A DNA stretch of 64,000 bases from the NCBI GenBank assembly GCA_000799755.1, contig JUHI01000021.1, positions 52,232-116,231 of the forward strand. Direction: 5' to 3'. Positions 1 through 9,050 of this stretch are shown piece by piece (within the stretch, counting starts at the first letter, position 1; every line of letters starts with the position of its first letter). Made by a program: the position numbers and the translations under genes. Source of the DNA: Martinezella tropici (lineage in GTDB: Bacteria; Pseudomonadota; Alphaproteobacteria; Rhizobiales; Rhizobiaceae). Under the pieces are notes generated by a model. It did not search any database and was not told the DNA's origin. It was given only the letters and a program-made list of their open reading frames with translations.

Positions 1-1010
1 CCGTTGATCGCCGACGTACTCGGCAATACCGTTGCGATGGCATGCAGGAAGGGCGGCATTGCCTCCGTCGGCCAGGAGAAGCCGGCGAGGAAGAGGAAAG
101 GTATGCCCAGCGCGGCCGATACGAGCTGCACCGTCAGCGGATTGCGGAAGAGACTGGCGATCACCATTCCGAGAGCGCCGACGGCAAGCACGAAGGGGAG
201 CGCGAAAATGAAGATCGAAAGTGGCGTGCCGAGACGGGGAATATCGTAGAGATAGGGAATGACGATCAGGTAGAAAGGTACGACAACGGCTTCGAGGATC
301 AGATAGGCAAGCAGCTTTCCGGCAACGACCGAAATAGGCCCGATTGAAGCCGCAGGCCCGGTTCTGAGCGCATCGTTTCGATAGGTTCCGAGCAGTCCGA
401 CGCCGATCAGCAATGTCTGCTGCATGATGAGAACGAAGGCAGCCGGCAGAATATAGGTCGCATATCCGCCCTGCGGATTGAAGAGTGGCACGGCCGTCAA
501 GGGCATGGGGTCCGAGGCTGCGGCGGCAATTCTCGGATCGACGTTCACGGCAATCAGCCTTGCGGTTTCGACCTCCGCCCCCATGGTCTTCGCAACTGCG
601 GTCACGCCGCCGGATATGCGTTGATAGATCAGGAAATAGCTGGCATCGGCATAAAGTGCGACGGGCGACTGTCGATTATGCAGCAGATCGCGCTCGAAAT
701 ATTGCGGAATGACGAGAATACCGAAGAGATTGCGGGCATGGACCTCGCGCTCGGCGCTTGCCTGATCCGGAAGGACGGCCGCAACCGCGACATCCGCCGA
801 CGCATCGACGCGTCGGGCGAGTTCACGGCTGCTGTCGGTGCCGTCGAGATCGACGACGGCAATCGGTACGTGGCGCAGGGCTTCCGTGCGGTAGGGTTGG
901 GGATAGAGGGCGGCATAGATGATGGTGGCGACGATCAATACCGAAAAGGCCGGCTTCAGGGAGAGAATGCGGCCAAGCTCGATGCGGCAGACCGTGAAAA
1001 TGGACCTCAT
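1..1010 (-). CDS. ABC-2 type transporter permease, 3' end beyond window
   Basis: Membrane permease of the ABC-2 export family, last gene seen of a HlyD-permease-permease operon. About 336 residues are visible. There is an N-terminal membrane segment, then a large periplasmic region (residues about 35-170) with the VPIAVVDLDGTDSS-like start typical of this family, then several hydrophobic segments towards the cut C-terminus. Its ATG at 1010 overlaps the TGA of the preceding permease by 4 bases (ATGA), so the two are translationally coupled. The paired permeases probably form a heterodimeric channel working with the adaptor encoded at 2226-3206 to export a hydrophobic compound or drug. The substrate cannot be read from sequence. 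The last residues lie outside the window. Confidence 0.85.
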   Translation of the reverse strand, partial: MRSIFTVCRIELGRILSLKPAFSVLIVATIIYAALYPQPYRTEALRHVPIAVVDLDGTDSSRELARRVDASADVAVAAVLPDQASAEREVHARNLFGILVIPQYFERDLLHNRQSPVALYADASYFLIYQRISGGVTAVAKTMGAEVETARLIAVNVDPRIAAAASDPMPLTAVPLFNPQGGYATYILPAAFVLIMQQTLLIGVGLLGTYRNDALRTGPAASIGPISVVAGKLLAYLILEAVVVPFYLIVIPYLYDIPRLGTPLSIFIFALPFVLAVGALGMVIASLFRNPLTVQLVSAALGIPFLFLAGFSWPTEAMPPFLHAIATVLPSTSAIN

Positions 1011-2224
1011 CCCGCTACCCTCCCGGTTGCTGCCGCTTGTTCCATGCGACGCTGCCGTCGTGCCCGGATCATCTCCAGTCGCAATGCCGTCAGGCTCGCA
1101 AGCAGAAGCACCATGAAAAGCAGAACGGCGATCGGCTTCCACGAGAGATCGATCGGCGTGCCGCGGATGGTCTGGTCGATGCGCGCCATCAGATACCATG
1201 TGCCGGGGATGATCTGCCCCCAATAATAGGCAAAGGCATTCATGCCGATGCGCGGAAAGCCGATGCCCATGAAGCCGAAGGCTGGCGCCATCAGGAGCGT
1301 TCCGATGCTGATGGCGCTCGCCATCGGCCGAAGCAGCAAAGCCAGCAGCACGCCGATGAACTGGTTGGCGAGGATGAAGAGGATGCCAGCCAGCACGAGC
1401 AGATAACGATCACCGCGTAGCGGCATGTCCAGGAAGCCGAAAAGAACCCAGTCGGCTATGCCCAGCACCACCAGGAACAGTAGTGTATAGGGGAGAATCT
1501 TGCCGGCCATCGCCGGCCACAATCCCCCGCCCAGGCGGCGCAGCAGACGCAGGCGATGCACCGTTTCGACATCGAGCCCGATCGTATAGGCCATCGTCGT
1601 GACGATAATGACTTGCAATACGCTCGGCAGCAGGGCGGCGAGCAGGAAATGCGCATAGTTGAGCGTCGGGTTGAAGAGCGGATTGACCTGGACGGGTATC
1701 GGCGCCAGCGCCTCTTGCGCGGCGTCGACGGGTTGGCCCTCGGCCGTTCTGAGCGCCAGGCGAATGCCGGCTGCAACGGAGGGAACAGCGGCGCTAACGC
1801 CGCGCAGCGTTAGATTGCCTGTCGTCATCGTCTGGGTGTTGTAGAAAAAGACGACCTCGGGGCGGCGGCCGGAAAGGACATCGCGCTCAAGATGGATCGG
1901 CAGCATCAGCAGGCCGTGCACCTCACCGGACAAGATGAGCCGCCTGCCTTCCGCGAGATCGCTGACATTGCGGACGACAGCCGTATCCGGCGTGGCATCC
2001 ACCGTGCGGATGATCGTCCGCGAAAGATCGGTATTGTCGAGATCGAGCACGGCGATCGGCAGGCGCGTGGCAAGGCCGGCGCTGAAGACTGCGGCCAGCA
2101 CTCCCATCAGCAACAGAGGCAGGATGGTGGTGAGGAACAGCAGGAAGGGCCGGCGCCAGAGACGATCGAACTCCCTTCTAAAGACTGTCAGGAAGCCGGG
2201 GCGCAACCGCCCTTTCCCGATCAT
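1007..2224 (-). CDS. ABC-2 type transporter permease
   Basis: Integral membrane permease of about 405 residues, paralogous to the gene at 1-1010. It has an N-terminal membrane segment (LLFLTTILPLLLMGVLAAVF), a periplasmic domain of about 150 residues, and about five C-terminal membrane segments ending in a basic tail. I chose the ATG at 2224, one base after the TGA of the adaptor gene. An in-frame start at 2254 would overlap the adaptor by 29 bases and seems less likely. Family knowledge: such permeases pair with a HlyD adaptor and normally with an ABC ATPase, as in YbhGFSR. No ATPase gene is present between the adaptor and the permeases here. Confidence 0.85.
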   Translation of the reverse strand: MIGKGRLRPGFLTVFRREFDRLWRRPFLLFLTTILPLLLMGVLAAVFSAGLATRLPIAVLDLDNTDLSRTIIRTVDATPDTAVVRNVSDLAEGRRLILSGEVHGLLMLPIHLERDVLSGRRPEVVFFYNTQTMTTGNLTLRGVSAAVPSVAAGIRLALRTAEGQPVDAAQEALAPIPVQVNPLFNPTLNYAHFLLAALLPSVLQVIIVTTMAYTIGLDVETVHRLRLLRRLGGGLWPAMAGKILPYTLLFLVVLGIADWVLFGFLDMPLRGDRYLLVLAGILFILANQFIGVLLALLLRPMASAISIGTLLMAPAFGFMGIGFPRIGMNAFAYYWGQIIPGTWYLMARIDQTIRGTPIDLSWKPIAVLLFMVLLLASLTALRLEMIRARRQRRMEQAAATGRVAG

Positions 2225-2225
2225 G

Positions 2226-3206
2226 TCAACGCCCCGCCGGCGGCCAGGACGCAATGGCGCTCATGCCCGGACGCAGGCCCTGCACCGGTTGGACGGGGTT
2301 CGCCCGCACCTCGAAAGTGCGAAGATCGAAGTCCCCGGTCGCCCGTGTCGCACGCCAGGTCGCATATTGCCCCTGGGCATTGATAACAGTCACTTTGACC
2401 GCGATCGTCTTGTCGCCGAGCGCGGGTACGGTGACGTCGAAGGTGTCGCCGACCTTCAAACCCTTCAGCAGATCCTCGCGAAGATTGAAGGTGAACCACG
2501 GATTCTGCAGGTCGATCAGCGAGAAGATCGGCGCCCCTGCCGAAAAATTCTCGCCGAGTTCGGCGACACGCGTGGTGACCTGCCCTGAAATCGGCGCGAC
2601 GATGGTCAATTCGTGAACGTCGGTCTGCTGCTGGTTGAGCGAAGCCTTCGCCTGCTCCACCTGTGTCGCCGCCAAGGCCTTTTCTTCCTTGCTCGCACCC
2701 ACGACGGCAAGCTGGAGATTGGCCTGGGCGGACTCACGCTTGCGGATGGCGGCCTCGAGGTTGCGGGTCGTTTCGTCGACGCGCGATTGCGTCGACGCCC
2801 CTGTCGTAATCAGCCTTGCCTGGCGGCCGGAGTCTTCCTGATAGAGCGTGACATCCGCGTCCGCCGCAGCCAGCTCGGCCTGGCGTGCTGCGATCGTTTC
2901 CGGTCTGGTGCTGTTGACCCTGACGAGATCGGCCTGCGCGACGGCAAGTGCTGCCTCGGACATGTGAAGAGCGGCCGTCAGCTGCGGGCTTTCCAGCTCG
3001 GCGATCACGGTACCACGCTCAACGTTGTCGCCGACATCGGCGTTCAATTTCGCAACACGGCCCGAAACACGAGGGCTGATGTCGACGCGGTTGGCGGATA
3101 CCTCACCTTGCACGATGAGCGGCGGTGGCCTTGTGGCAAACCATAGGAGGACACCAAGTCCAGCGAGGATCACGATGCCAATCAGAACACGAACCACGCG
3201 CCACAT
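2226..3206 (-). CDS. HlyD-family periplasmic adaptor protein
   Basis: Membrane-fusion (adaptor) subunit of an export system, about 326 residues. It has an N-terminal membrane anchor (VLIGIVILAGLGVLLWFA), a biotinyl-lipoyl-like segment (RVSGRVAKLNADVGDNVERG), a long coiled-coil hairpin (residues about 75-180), and a second lipoyl half (IVAPISGQVTTRVAELGENF) followed by a beta-barrel domain. The ATG at 3206 is preceded by a good ribosome site (GGAGG, 5-6 bases away). A start further upstream at 3245 lacks this. It is first in an operon with the two ABC-2 permeases. It would bridge the inner-membrane permeases to an outer-membrane channel, perhaps the lipoprotein channel encoded at 15438-16841, though that is inference. 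Confidence 0.9.
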   Translation of the reverse strand: MWRVVRVLIGIVILAGLGVLLWFATRPPPLIVQGEVSANRVDISPRVSGRVAKLNADVGDNVERGTVIAELESPQLTAALHMSEAALAVAQADLVRVNSTRPETIAARQAELAAADADVTLYQEDSGRQARLITTGASTQSRVDETTRNLEAAIRKRESAQANLQLAVVGASKEEKALAATQVEQAKASLNQQQTDVHELTIVAPISGQVTTRVAELGENFSAGAPIFSLIDLQNPWFTFNLREDLLKGLKVGDTFDVTVPALGDKTIAVKVTVINAQGQYATWRATRATGDFDLRTFEVRANPVQPVQGLRPGMSAIASWPPAGR

Positions 3207-3618
3207 CCAGTCGCCTCCCACTCCGATTTTCGAAACGTATGTCACACCGTAACGGCCATCGCGCGAGCTCCGACATCAATCGGCACCAAGAGGCTTTACC
3301 CGTCGTCCGGCCACGTCTCAGCAGTCCCTGCCCGACGGACTGTAGCAGAGGAAATTGACAAAAGCACTTGGTTTTGAACGGCTTGCTGCAGCGGCGATCA
3401 AGATCGGGATATGCGTCGGGCCGGCCGGCTTCCATATTGGATCAAACGGATCGGCACACGCGACAATGGAAAGCTGCCGCGATCAACTCACGCACCGAGA
3501 ATTATAGGCCTAAGTATAGATCCGAAATAAGAAATAATATTACTTAACACATGGAATCCAGCGGAACTGATAGGGGTAATATTTAAATATCGTTGTTCCG
3601 ACGGGTACATGGTCTAAG
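3207..3618. other. divergent intergenic region, adaptor operon / MFS gene
   Basis: About 410 bases between the adaptor start and the MFS start, with no convincing gene. It becomes AT-rich from about 3500. It contains a small self-complementary TAGGCCTA at 3505-3512 and the 14-base element AATATTACTTAACA at 3536-3549, which recurs upstream of bamA. Both divergent promoters must lie here. I could not identify clear -35/-10 pairs. Confidence 0.6.
3536..3549 (+). promoter_or_regulatory. TTACTTAACA-type element upstream of the MFS gene
   Basis: AATATTACTTAACA, 70 bases upstream of the MFS start. The same 14 bases occur, in the same orientation relative to the gene, at 19476-19489 upstream of bamA. 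This suggests a shared regulator. The role is inferred from the repeat only. Confidence 0.45.
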
Positions 3619-5163
3619 ATGGACAATCATACATTCAGTCATATCAAGCCTTATCGCCCGGTGGATGTCGGGTTCAACAGCTTGGGAATTGTTTGTAGTG
3701 GAGCCGTGATTGCGACGGTTCTCGGCGCTCTCGATATGAATATCGTCAATAGTGCGCTGCTGCAAATGGCCATGGAGTTCGATGCGTCGCAATACATCGG
3801 CTGGGCTATCACCGCATATATGATCGCCATGACCACGGCCACGCCGCTCTACGGCAAGCTTAGCGACATATATGGATGCAGGCGCGTGTTTGCCGCGAGC
3901 TTCGCGATCTTTCTGGCCGCCTCCCTGTTCTGCTCGCTGGCGATGTCTGAAACGCAGATTATATTGGCGCGTGCCCTGCAAGGGCTTGGAGGGGGCGGCC
4001 TATTGATACTCTCGCAGATCGCGATCGCCGATCTGGCATCGCCGCGGGAACGCGGCAAGTATCAGGGGATATTGGTTGGCGCCTTCATGCTGTCCAGTGC
4101 GGCCGGACCGACCATCGGTGCATTTGTGACGGCGCATCTGTCCTGGCAATGGATATTCTACGCGAATTTGCCCTTGGGTACATTGTCGCTCGCGCTCATC
4201 CTCACGGGATTGCGTTCCGTACCGCGCCGCCTCAGCCAAAGGTTCGATATTGCCGGCGCGTTGCTGTTTTCCGCGGGAAGCACGGCACTGTTGCTCCTGC
4301 TCGCCAATATCGGCTCGTTCATTGCCTGGACCTCGCCGATGACGGTGGCGATCGTCGGCTTTGTGGCGGTGATCGGGATGCTGTTTCTGCTGCAGCAAAG
4401 CTATACGGCACAGCCGATGCTCGATCTCAATCTCTTTCGCCGCCGTGCATTCTCGGTTGCGGTTGCGGTAACGGGCGTCACGACGTTTTCGATGCTTGGA
4501 GCCTTGGTCTTCCTGCCGCGTTACTTCGAGATAGTGCTTGTGCAAGATCCTCGTCAAACCGAGATCATGCTGATGCAGCAAGCTGCCGCAATGGCGATCG
4601 GAGCCATTGCCAGTGGCTATCTGTCGTCTCGCTTCGCCCTCTTCAAACCCTTCGTTCTGCTGGGCGTATTTCTGGAAGCCGTCGCACTGATATCCCTCTC
4701 CGTATTCATCGCCATTGGGGCTAACGGCGTCGCACTCTCCCTGGCATTGATCTGCCTCGGCCTGGGCATGGGAATGTTCGCCCCCTGCATGACGGTCGTC
4801 GTGCAGAACTCGGTGGGAGACGCCAATATCGGGACGAGCACTGCGGCGATATCCTACGTCCGCTCGCTTGCCGGCTCTTTGGGCGCGACGCTGGCGGGCG
4901 GAATGATGGTTGCGTGGCTGACGCAGGATTTTGCGACAATCGGTCTGGCCATGAATCCGCACGCCATGATCGTCGCCAACGTGGAGCAGATCAGGGAGTT
5001 GCCGCCGACCATACAAGCCGCCGTTCTCGAAGCTTATCGCATCGCCCTTGCCGTCGGCCTCTCGGTTGCCGGCTTCCTGATGGTGGCCGCCTCGATGCTG
5101 CTGCTGATGCTACCCGACGACAGGCAGGTCTTCTCCGGGGAGGCGCTTGCGCCGAGGAACTGA
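3619..5163 (+). CDS. MFS multidrug exporter, DHA2 (EmrB/QacA) type
   Basis: Inner-membrane proton-driven drug exporter, 514 residues, the usual size for a 14-segment DHA2 pump. Visible motifs are the start of segment 1 with GALDMNIVNSAL (the family's D of motif D1), motif A in loop 2-3 (GKLSDIYGCRR), and the motif C-like antiporter stretch in segment 5 (GAFMLSSAAGPTIGAFV). The gene stands alone, divergent from the HlyD/ABC-2 operon and convergent with the two-component system at 5446-7475. Its ribosome site is weak (ctaag directly before the ATG). The substrate is unknown. An adaptor of EmrA type is not adjacent in the same operon, although the divergent HlyD protein could serve. Confidence 0.9.
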   Translation: MDNHTFSHIKPYRPVDVGFNSLGIVCSGAVIATVLGALDMNIVNSALLQMAMEFDASQYIGWAITAYMIAMTTATPLYGKLSDIYGCRRVFAASFAIFLAASLFCSLAMSETQIILARALQGLGGGGLLILSQIAIADLASPRERGKYQGILVGAFMLSSAAGPTIGAFVTAHLSWQWIFYANLPLGTLSLALILTGLRSVPRRLSQRFDIAGALLFSAGSTALLLLLANIGSFIAWTSPMTVAIVGFVAVIGMLFLLQQSYTAQPMLDLNLFRRRAFSVAVAVTGVTTFSMLGALVFLPRYFEIVLVQDPRQTEIMLMQQAAAMAIGAIASGYLSSRFALFKPFVLLGVFLEAVALISLSVFIAIGANGVALSLALICLGLGMGMFAPCMTVVVQNSVGDANIGTSTAAISYVRSLAGSLGATLAGGMMVAWLTQDFATIGLAMNPHAMIVANVEQIRELPPTIQAAVLEAYRIALAVGLSVAGFLMVAASMLLLMLPDDRQVFSGEALAPRN

Positions 5164-5211
5164 CGTCCCTTCGCGCCTCCTCATGCTTCTGAGCGCGTGC
5201 TCTGCAGGGTG

Positions 5212-5245
5212 CCGTCACGAGGCTCCCTGCATTCGCTCGTGACGG
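5212..5245. terminator. hairpin between convergent genes
   Basis: Perfect 10-base inverted repeat, CCGTCACGAG at 5212-5221 and CTCGTGACGG at 5236-5245, with a 14-base loop. It lies about 50 bases after the MFS stop and about 200 bases after the histidine kinase stop on the other strand. There is no T run, so it may be an mRNA 3' end stabiliser or an inefficient terminator. Confidence 0.5.
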
Positions 5246-5445
5246 ACATCGGTGTCGGCAGGTGCGAGAGCTCGAGTAGAATGGGTGCTGGCCGCAGTTT
5301 CGGATGATGCTCGAGTTTGGCGTCCGGCCAGAGACACGGCCTTGCGTTTCCTTGAGAAGCCCGAGATGAGTTGAATTGCCCTTGCCTGCGGCCGGACTTG
5401 CGAGAGCCGCAATCCGATGTACGGCGCGGTTTGGCGCGGGGCGCC

Positions 5446-6759
5446 TCAGTGCTGGTTTGCGAAACTGATCCTGGCAATGAGGCCCTTCGGTGGTCTTTGG
5501 ATCAGCTCGAGCGTGCCGAAGTGTGCAGTGACGACTTCCTTTACGATGGAGAGGCCGAGACCAACGCTTCCGGGACGGTTGGAGCGGGAAGGGTCGAGGC
5601 GAACGAAGGGCTCGATGACCTCCTGTACCTTGTCGCTGGGGATGCCGGGGCCGTCATCCATCACGTCGATGATGATGGCGTCACTCGTCTCGGACGCGAC
5701 GATATTGACGATATCGCCATAATGGATCGCATTGTCGACGAGATTGGTCAGCGCTCTGTTGATCGCATTCGGCCTGCAGAAGAAGCGCATATGCTGCGGG
5801 CCGTCATATGCGACATTTGCGCCTCTGTCCTCGTATTCGTCGCTGAGCGTCGACAGGAGCGCGCCAAGATCCAGCCACTCCTTTTCCTCGCCATGGAAAC
5901 TGCCGCTCAGGAAGGCGAGCGCCGAAGTCACCATGGACTGCATCAAGTCCACGTCGCGCAAGAGATTGGCGCGTTTCAGCTCCGATTGCTCGGCTTGCAG
6001 CTGCAGGCGCATGCGCGTCAAGGGTGTTCTGAGATCGTGGCTTATGGCCGCCAGCGTCCGCGTCCGGTCGCTCATGGAGCGGCTGACGCGCTCCTGCATC
6101 AGGTTGAAAGCTCGTGCTGCGCGCCTGACCTCGACCGGCCCTTCCTCTTCCAGCGGCGTCACATTGATCTCGCGACCAAAGGCATCTGCCTTTGCGGAAA
6201 GGCGCTCCAGCGGTCTTATGACCCTCCATGCCGCCCAAGTCGACATGCCCGTCACCGCTACGCAGAGGAAGAGCATCATCGATATGATCGGTGGAGTCAG
6301 CCAACGGGAATAGACGGGTTTGTCGGTACGGATATCGAGCGTTAGCTCCCCGACACCAATGAGAACCTGGATGCTATCGAGACCGTCAAAGGAGCTGCAT
6401 TCGTGGACTGTTGTCCGCGTGGAAATGTCCGGGAGTTCTGATCGCAGTAACGTTTCCAGATTGCGTGCATCCGCAGAGTACCCGTCGCAGGCAATTGGCG
6501 TATGTGTAAGTGCAATTTCCATGTCGGGTCGCCTTGATGCGGCCACCACCGCGGCCCGCTGCTCGTCCGGGGCGGTCCTCAGGCTGTCGACGAGGCTTAC
6601 GACGCGAACGGTGACCTGCCATGGCCAAGGTAGCGAAGGTGACGCGCCGGAGTGCATGAAAGACAGAGTTAGGAGAATCAGCAGAAAACTGACGGCGGAA
6701 GAGCTCGCGATAATCGCGAGGATCTGTCCGATCGTGGTTGTGAAGAAACGCTGGATCAT
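5446..6759 (-). CDS. sensor histidine kinase, EnvZ-like (system 1)
   Basis: Membrane sensor kinase of 437 residues. It has an N-terminal membrane segment (residues about 12-35), a periplasmic sensor domain of about 120 residues, a second membrane segment (SMMLFLCVAVTGMSTWAAW), and a HAMP linker. The dimerisation box ISHDLRTPLTRMR carries the phosphoacceptor His near residue 240. The ATPase domain follows, with the N box NLVDNAIHYG, the G1 box DDGPGIP and the G2 box VGLGLSIV. It overlaps the response regulator by 4 bases. The pair is divergent from the RND pump operon, so control of that pump is the natural guess. The kinase core is clearly similar to the second kinase at 23358-24740, including the YDGP / FC signature before the N box. 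Confidence 0.92.
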   Translation of the reverse strand: MIQRFFTTTIGQILAIIASSSAVSFLLILLTLSFMHSGASPSLPWPWQVTVRVVSLVDSLRTAPDEQRAAVVAASRRPDMEIALTHTPIACDGYSADARNLETLLRSELPDISTRTTVHECSSFDGLDSIQVLIGVGELTLDIRTDKPVYSRWLTPPIISMMLFLCVAVTGMSTWAAWRVIRPLERLSAKADAFGREINVTPLEEEGPVEVRRAARAFNLMQERVSRSMSDRTRTLAAISHDLRTPLTRMRLQLQAEQSELKRANLLRDVDLMQSMVTSALAFLSGSFHGEEKEWLDLGALLSTLSDEYEDRGANVAYDGPQHMRFFCRPNAINRALTNLVDNAIHYGDIVNIVASETSDAIIIDVMDDGPGIPSDKVQEVIEPFVRLDPSRSNRPGSVGLGLSIVKEVVTAHFGTLELIQRPPKGLIARISFANQH

Positions 6760-7475
6760 CCGCTGGTGACTTCGGCCTGAAAGACGTAGCCGTCGGCGCG
6801 AACCGTGCGGATCGGGTCCGTCAGCCGGTCGTCGACGGACAGTTTTCGCCGCAGCCGGCTGACCAGCAGATCTATGGATCTGGCGGATATGGCGAAATCG
6901 TCGCCACGGGTGAGGTTGATCAACTCCTGGCGGGAGAGGAGCTGCTGCGCTTTCTGGCAGAATATCAGCAGCAGATCGGTCTCGGCGCCTGTCAGCGGCA
7001 CCCGAAGTCCGGACGGCGCGCGAAGAAACCGGCGATGCGGATAGAAGGCGAAGCCGGAAAATTGCAGCAGCATTTCCGAGCTTGGCCGGGCGGGGATGCC
7101 GTCTGTGCCCGTCTCGCGGCGAAGAACCGCCCGGATGCGGGCCAGCAGTTCACGCAGGTCGAAGGGTTTGGAGACATAGTCGTCGGCCCCCAGTTCGAGC
7201 CCGATGACCTTGTCTATAGTTTCGGAGAGCGCGGTCAGCATGATGATGCGCGGCCGATTGGTGGAGGGCAGCTGTCGGCAAAATGTCAGGCCGTCCTCGC
7301 CGGGCAGCATCAAGTCGAGGAGGATGAGATCGATCTGATTGGCCGCGAGAATCTCGCGCGCCGTCTTGGTATCCACGCATGCCGAGGTCAAAAAGCCTTT
7401 TTCGCGCAGGAAACCAGCCAAAGGTGCGCTGATATCCGGGTCATCTTCGACGATGAGGATATGGGTTTCGGACAA
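6756..7475 (-). CDS. OmpR-family response regulator (system 1)
   Basis: Two-domain DNA-binding response regulator of about 239 residues. The receiver domain has the acidic pair ED near residue 16, the phosphoacceptor Asp near residue 54 (LILLDLMLPGEDG) and the conserved Lys in YVSKPF. It is followed by a winged-helix domain (LTGAETDLLLIFCQ, then the recognition region RSIDLLVSRLRRKL). I chose the TTG at 7475 because a GAGG motif lies five bases upstream. An alternative TTG at 7490 adds five residues but has no ribosome site. It is cotranscribed with its kinase. OmpR-type regulators bind direct repeats of about 10-base period, as discussed for the elements at 19466 and 22348. Confidence 0.9.
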   Translation of the reverse strand: MSETHILIVEDDPDISAPLAGFLREKGFLTSACVDTKTAREILAANQIDLILLDLMLPGEDGLTFCRQLPSTNRPRIIMLTALSETIDKVIGLELGADDYVSKPFDLRELLARIRAVLRRETGTDGIPARPSSEMLLQFSGFAFYPHRRFLRAPSGLRVPLTGAETDLLLIFCQKAQQLLSRQELINLTRGDDFAISARSIDLLVSRLRRKLSVDDRLTDPIRTVRADGYVFQAEVTSG

Positions 7476-7790
7476 GCGATCCTCGATCAATCACGAATAT
7501 GTTCAACGAAACTTATAGTCGAACGAGGCCGAAGTTTCATGCCCGCAGATGGGTCAACCTCCCTGGAGAGGCCGCTCGATCCGCTGGCGACCAGCCCGTT
7601 GCTGTACTTGAATTATAAATAGAATTGAGGCCGGGCAAACGCAACACGCCGATTGTGTCAGTATTGACACAATGTTTAAAGATGTAAACTTACCAATAAG
7701 TTAGTTGATTCCGGACTCTCGTGGACCTTCATTGTGACCTTGGAACCATGCCCAGCTCCGGGCCTGGCTGTCTTTGTTGTTGCAGTTGTC
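7476..7790. other. divergent intergenic region, response regulator / RND pump
   Basis: About 315 bases separating the response regulator from the pump adaptor gene. No gene seen. It contains a 22-base perfect palindrome at 7652-7673 that overlaps a TTGACA box, and a weaker inverted repeat GTTTA/TAAAC at 7674-7689. Confidence 0.6.
7652..7673. promoter_or_regulatory. palindromic operator candidate upstream of the RND pump operon
   Basis: Perfect inverted repeat: ATTGTGTCA at 7652-7660 and TGACACAAT at 7665-7673 with a 4-base spacer. The right arm contains TTGACA (7664-7669), and a TAAACT box follows at 7685-7690 (15-base gap), giving a plausible promoter covered by an operator. The symmetry and size fit a dimeric TetR- or MarR-like repressor rather than an OmpR-type protein. 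No such repressor gene is adjacent. Confidence 0.55.
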
Positions 7791-9050
7791 ATGGATACAC
7801 GAGCTACCCCTCCCCAGGAATCGAACGTTCAGACCGGCAAATCGCGAAAATTCCGCTGGTGGCCCTGGTTTCTGCTCTTCGTCGCCGCCATTGCCGGGCT
7901 CATCGTCTGGCGCCACCCTTGGCAGCAAAGCGCCACGTCCTTTGGACCGCGCCGCGGGGCACCGATGCAAACCGTGCAATCGGTCGGTGTCTCCCCCGCA
8001 ACCAAAGGGGATATGCCTGTCACCTTGTCGTCCTTGGGTACGGTGACGTCGCTTGCGACGATCACAGTCCAATCGCAGATCAGCGGCTACCTGACGGCGG
8101 TCAATTTCCACGAGGGTCAGATGGTCAAGAAGGGCGATCTGCTCGCCCAGGTGGACTCTCGCGCTTACGAGGTCGCGCTTGCCCAATACCAGGGCCAACT
8201 CGAAAGGGATCAGGCACTCCTCGACAACGCACGCCTCGATCTGACCCGCTACGAGCGCCTCATCAAGCAGGATTCGACGACAGGACAGACCCTCGACACG
8301 CAGAAGGCTACCGTCAAGCAGGATGAGGGAACGGTCGTCCTCGACCAGGCACAGGTCGATGCACAGAAACTCAATCTGGAATATTGCCGGATCGTTTCGC
8401 CGGTCGACGGTCGGGTCGGCCTGCGCCAGGTCGATGCCGGCAACTATGTCACCGCATCCAGCTCCACCGGTATTGTCGTCGTAACGCAGACAACGCCGAC
8501 TTCGGTGATTTTCACTCTTCCCGAAGATAGCCTGGCGCAGGTCCAGGGCCGATTGAAAGCTGGCGCTCAGCTTGGCGTCGCCGCATATGATCGCACCGGC
8601 ACGATCAAGCTGGCGGAAGGCACCCTCGACGCCCTCGACAACGAGATCGATACAACAACCGGCACGCTCAAATTGCGCGCGCTGTTCGACAACAAGGACG
8701 ACAGCCTGTTCCCCAATCAGTTCGTCGATGTGACGCTGCTGGTGGATACGCTGCACGGTGTCGTCCTGGTGCCGGATGCCGCCGTCGACACCGGCACGCC
8801 CGGAACCTTCGTCTATGTCTTGAATTCCGACGACACCGTTTCCCTGCGCAAGATAAAGACAGGCCCGTCGGCGGACGGCCAAACTGCGGTGCTCTCCGGG
8901 TTGGCCGAGGGAGAGAAGGTCGTGGTGGATGGCGGCGATCATCTGAGCGATGGCGCCAAGGTCAGCATTCCCGGAAGCACGCCAGCGGGCGCGCCCGCTC
9001 ACAATGGCGGCAAGCAGGGCGGGCGTAAGAAGCCGGGCGCATCGCTATGA
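7791..9050 (+). CDS. mdtA: RND efflux periplasmic adaptor, MdtA/MuxA type
   Basis: Periplasmic adaptor of a tripartite RND multidrug pump, about 419 residues. It has an N-terminal membrane segment (WWPWFLLFVAAIAGLIVW), a lipoyl half (QISGYLTAVNFHEGQMVKKG), a coiled-coil hairpin (residues about 110-180), a second lipoyl half (IVSPVDGRVGLRQVDAGNYV), and the beta-barrel and membrane-proximal domains. It ends in a Gly/Lys-rich tail. The family normally has about 415 residues. The ATG at 7791 is preferred over a GTG at 7734, which would put extra residues before the anchor. Neither has a strong ribosome site. It is the first gene of a four-gene operon and overlaps the next by 4 bases. Confidence 0.9.
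   Translation: MDTRATPPQESNVQTGKSRKFRWWPWFLLFVAAIAGLIVWRHPWQQSATSFGPRRGAPMQTVQSVGVSPATKGDMPVTLSSLGTVTSLATITVQSQISGYLTAVNFHEGQMVKKGDLLAQVDSRAYEVALAQYQGQLERDQALLDNARLDLTRYERLIKQDSTTGQTLDTQKATVKQDEGTVVLDQAQVDAQKLNLEYCRIVSPVDGRVGLRQVDAGNYVTASSSTGIVVVTQTTPTSVIFTLPEDSLAQVQGRLKAGAQLGVAAYDRTGTIKLAEGTLDALDNEIDTTTGTLKLRALFDNKDDSLFPNQFVDVTLLVDTLHGVVLVPDAAVDTGTPGTFVYVLNSDDTVSLRKIKTGPSADGQTAVLSGLAEGEKVVVDGGDHLSDGAKVSIPGSTPAGAPAHNGGKQGGRKKPGASL

Noticed and set aside
3103..3435. Minus-strand frame of 110 codons upstream of the adaptor gene
   Set aside because: Overlaps the adaptor N-terminus in another frame and has no protein features.
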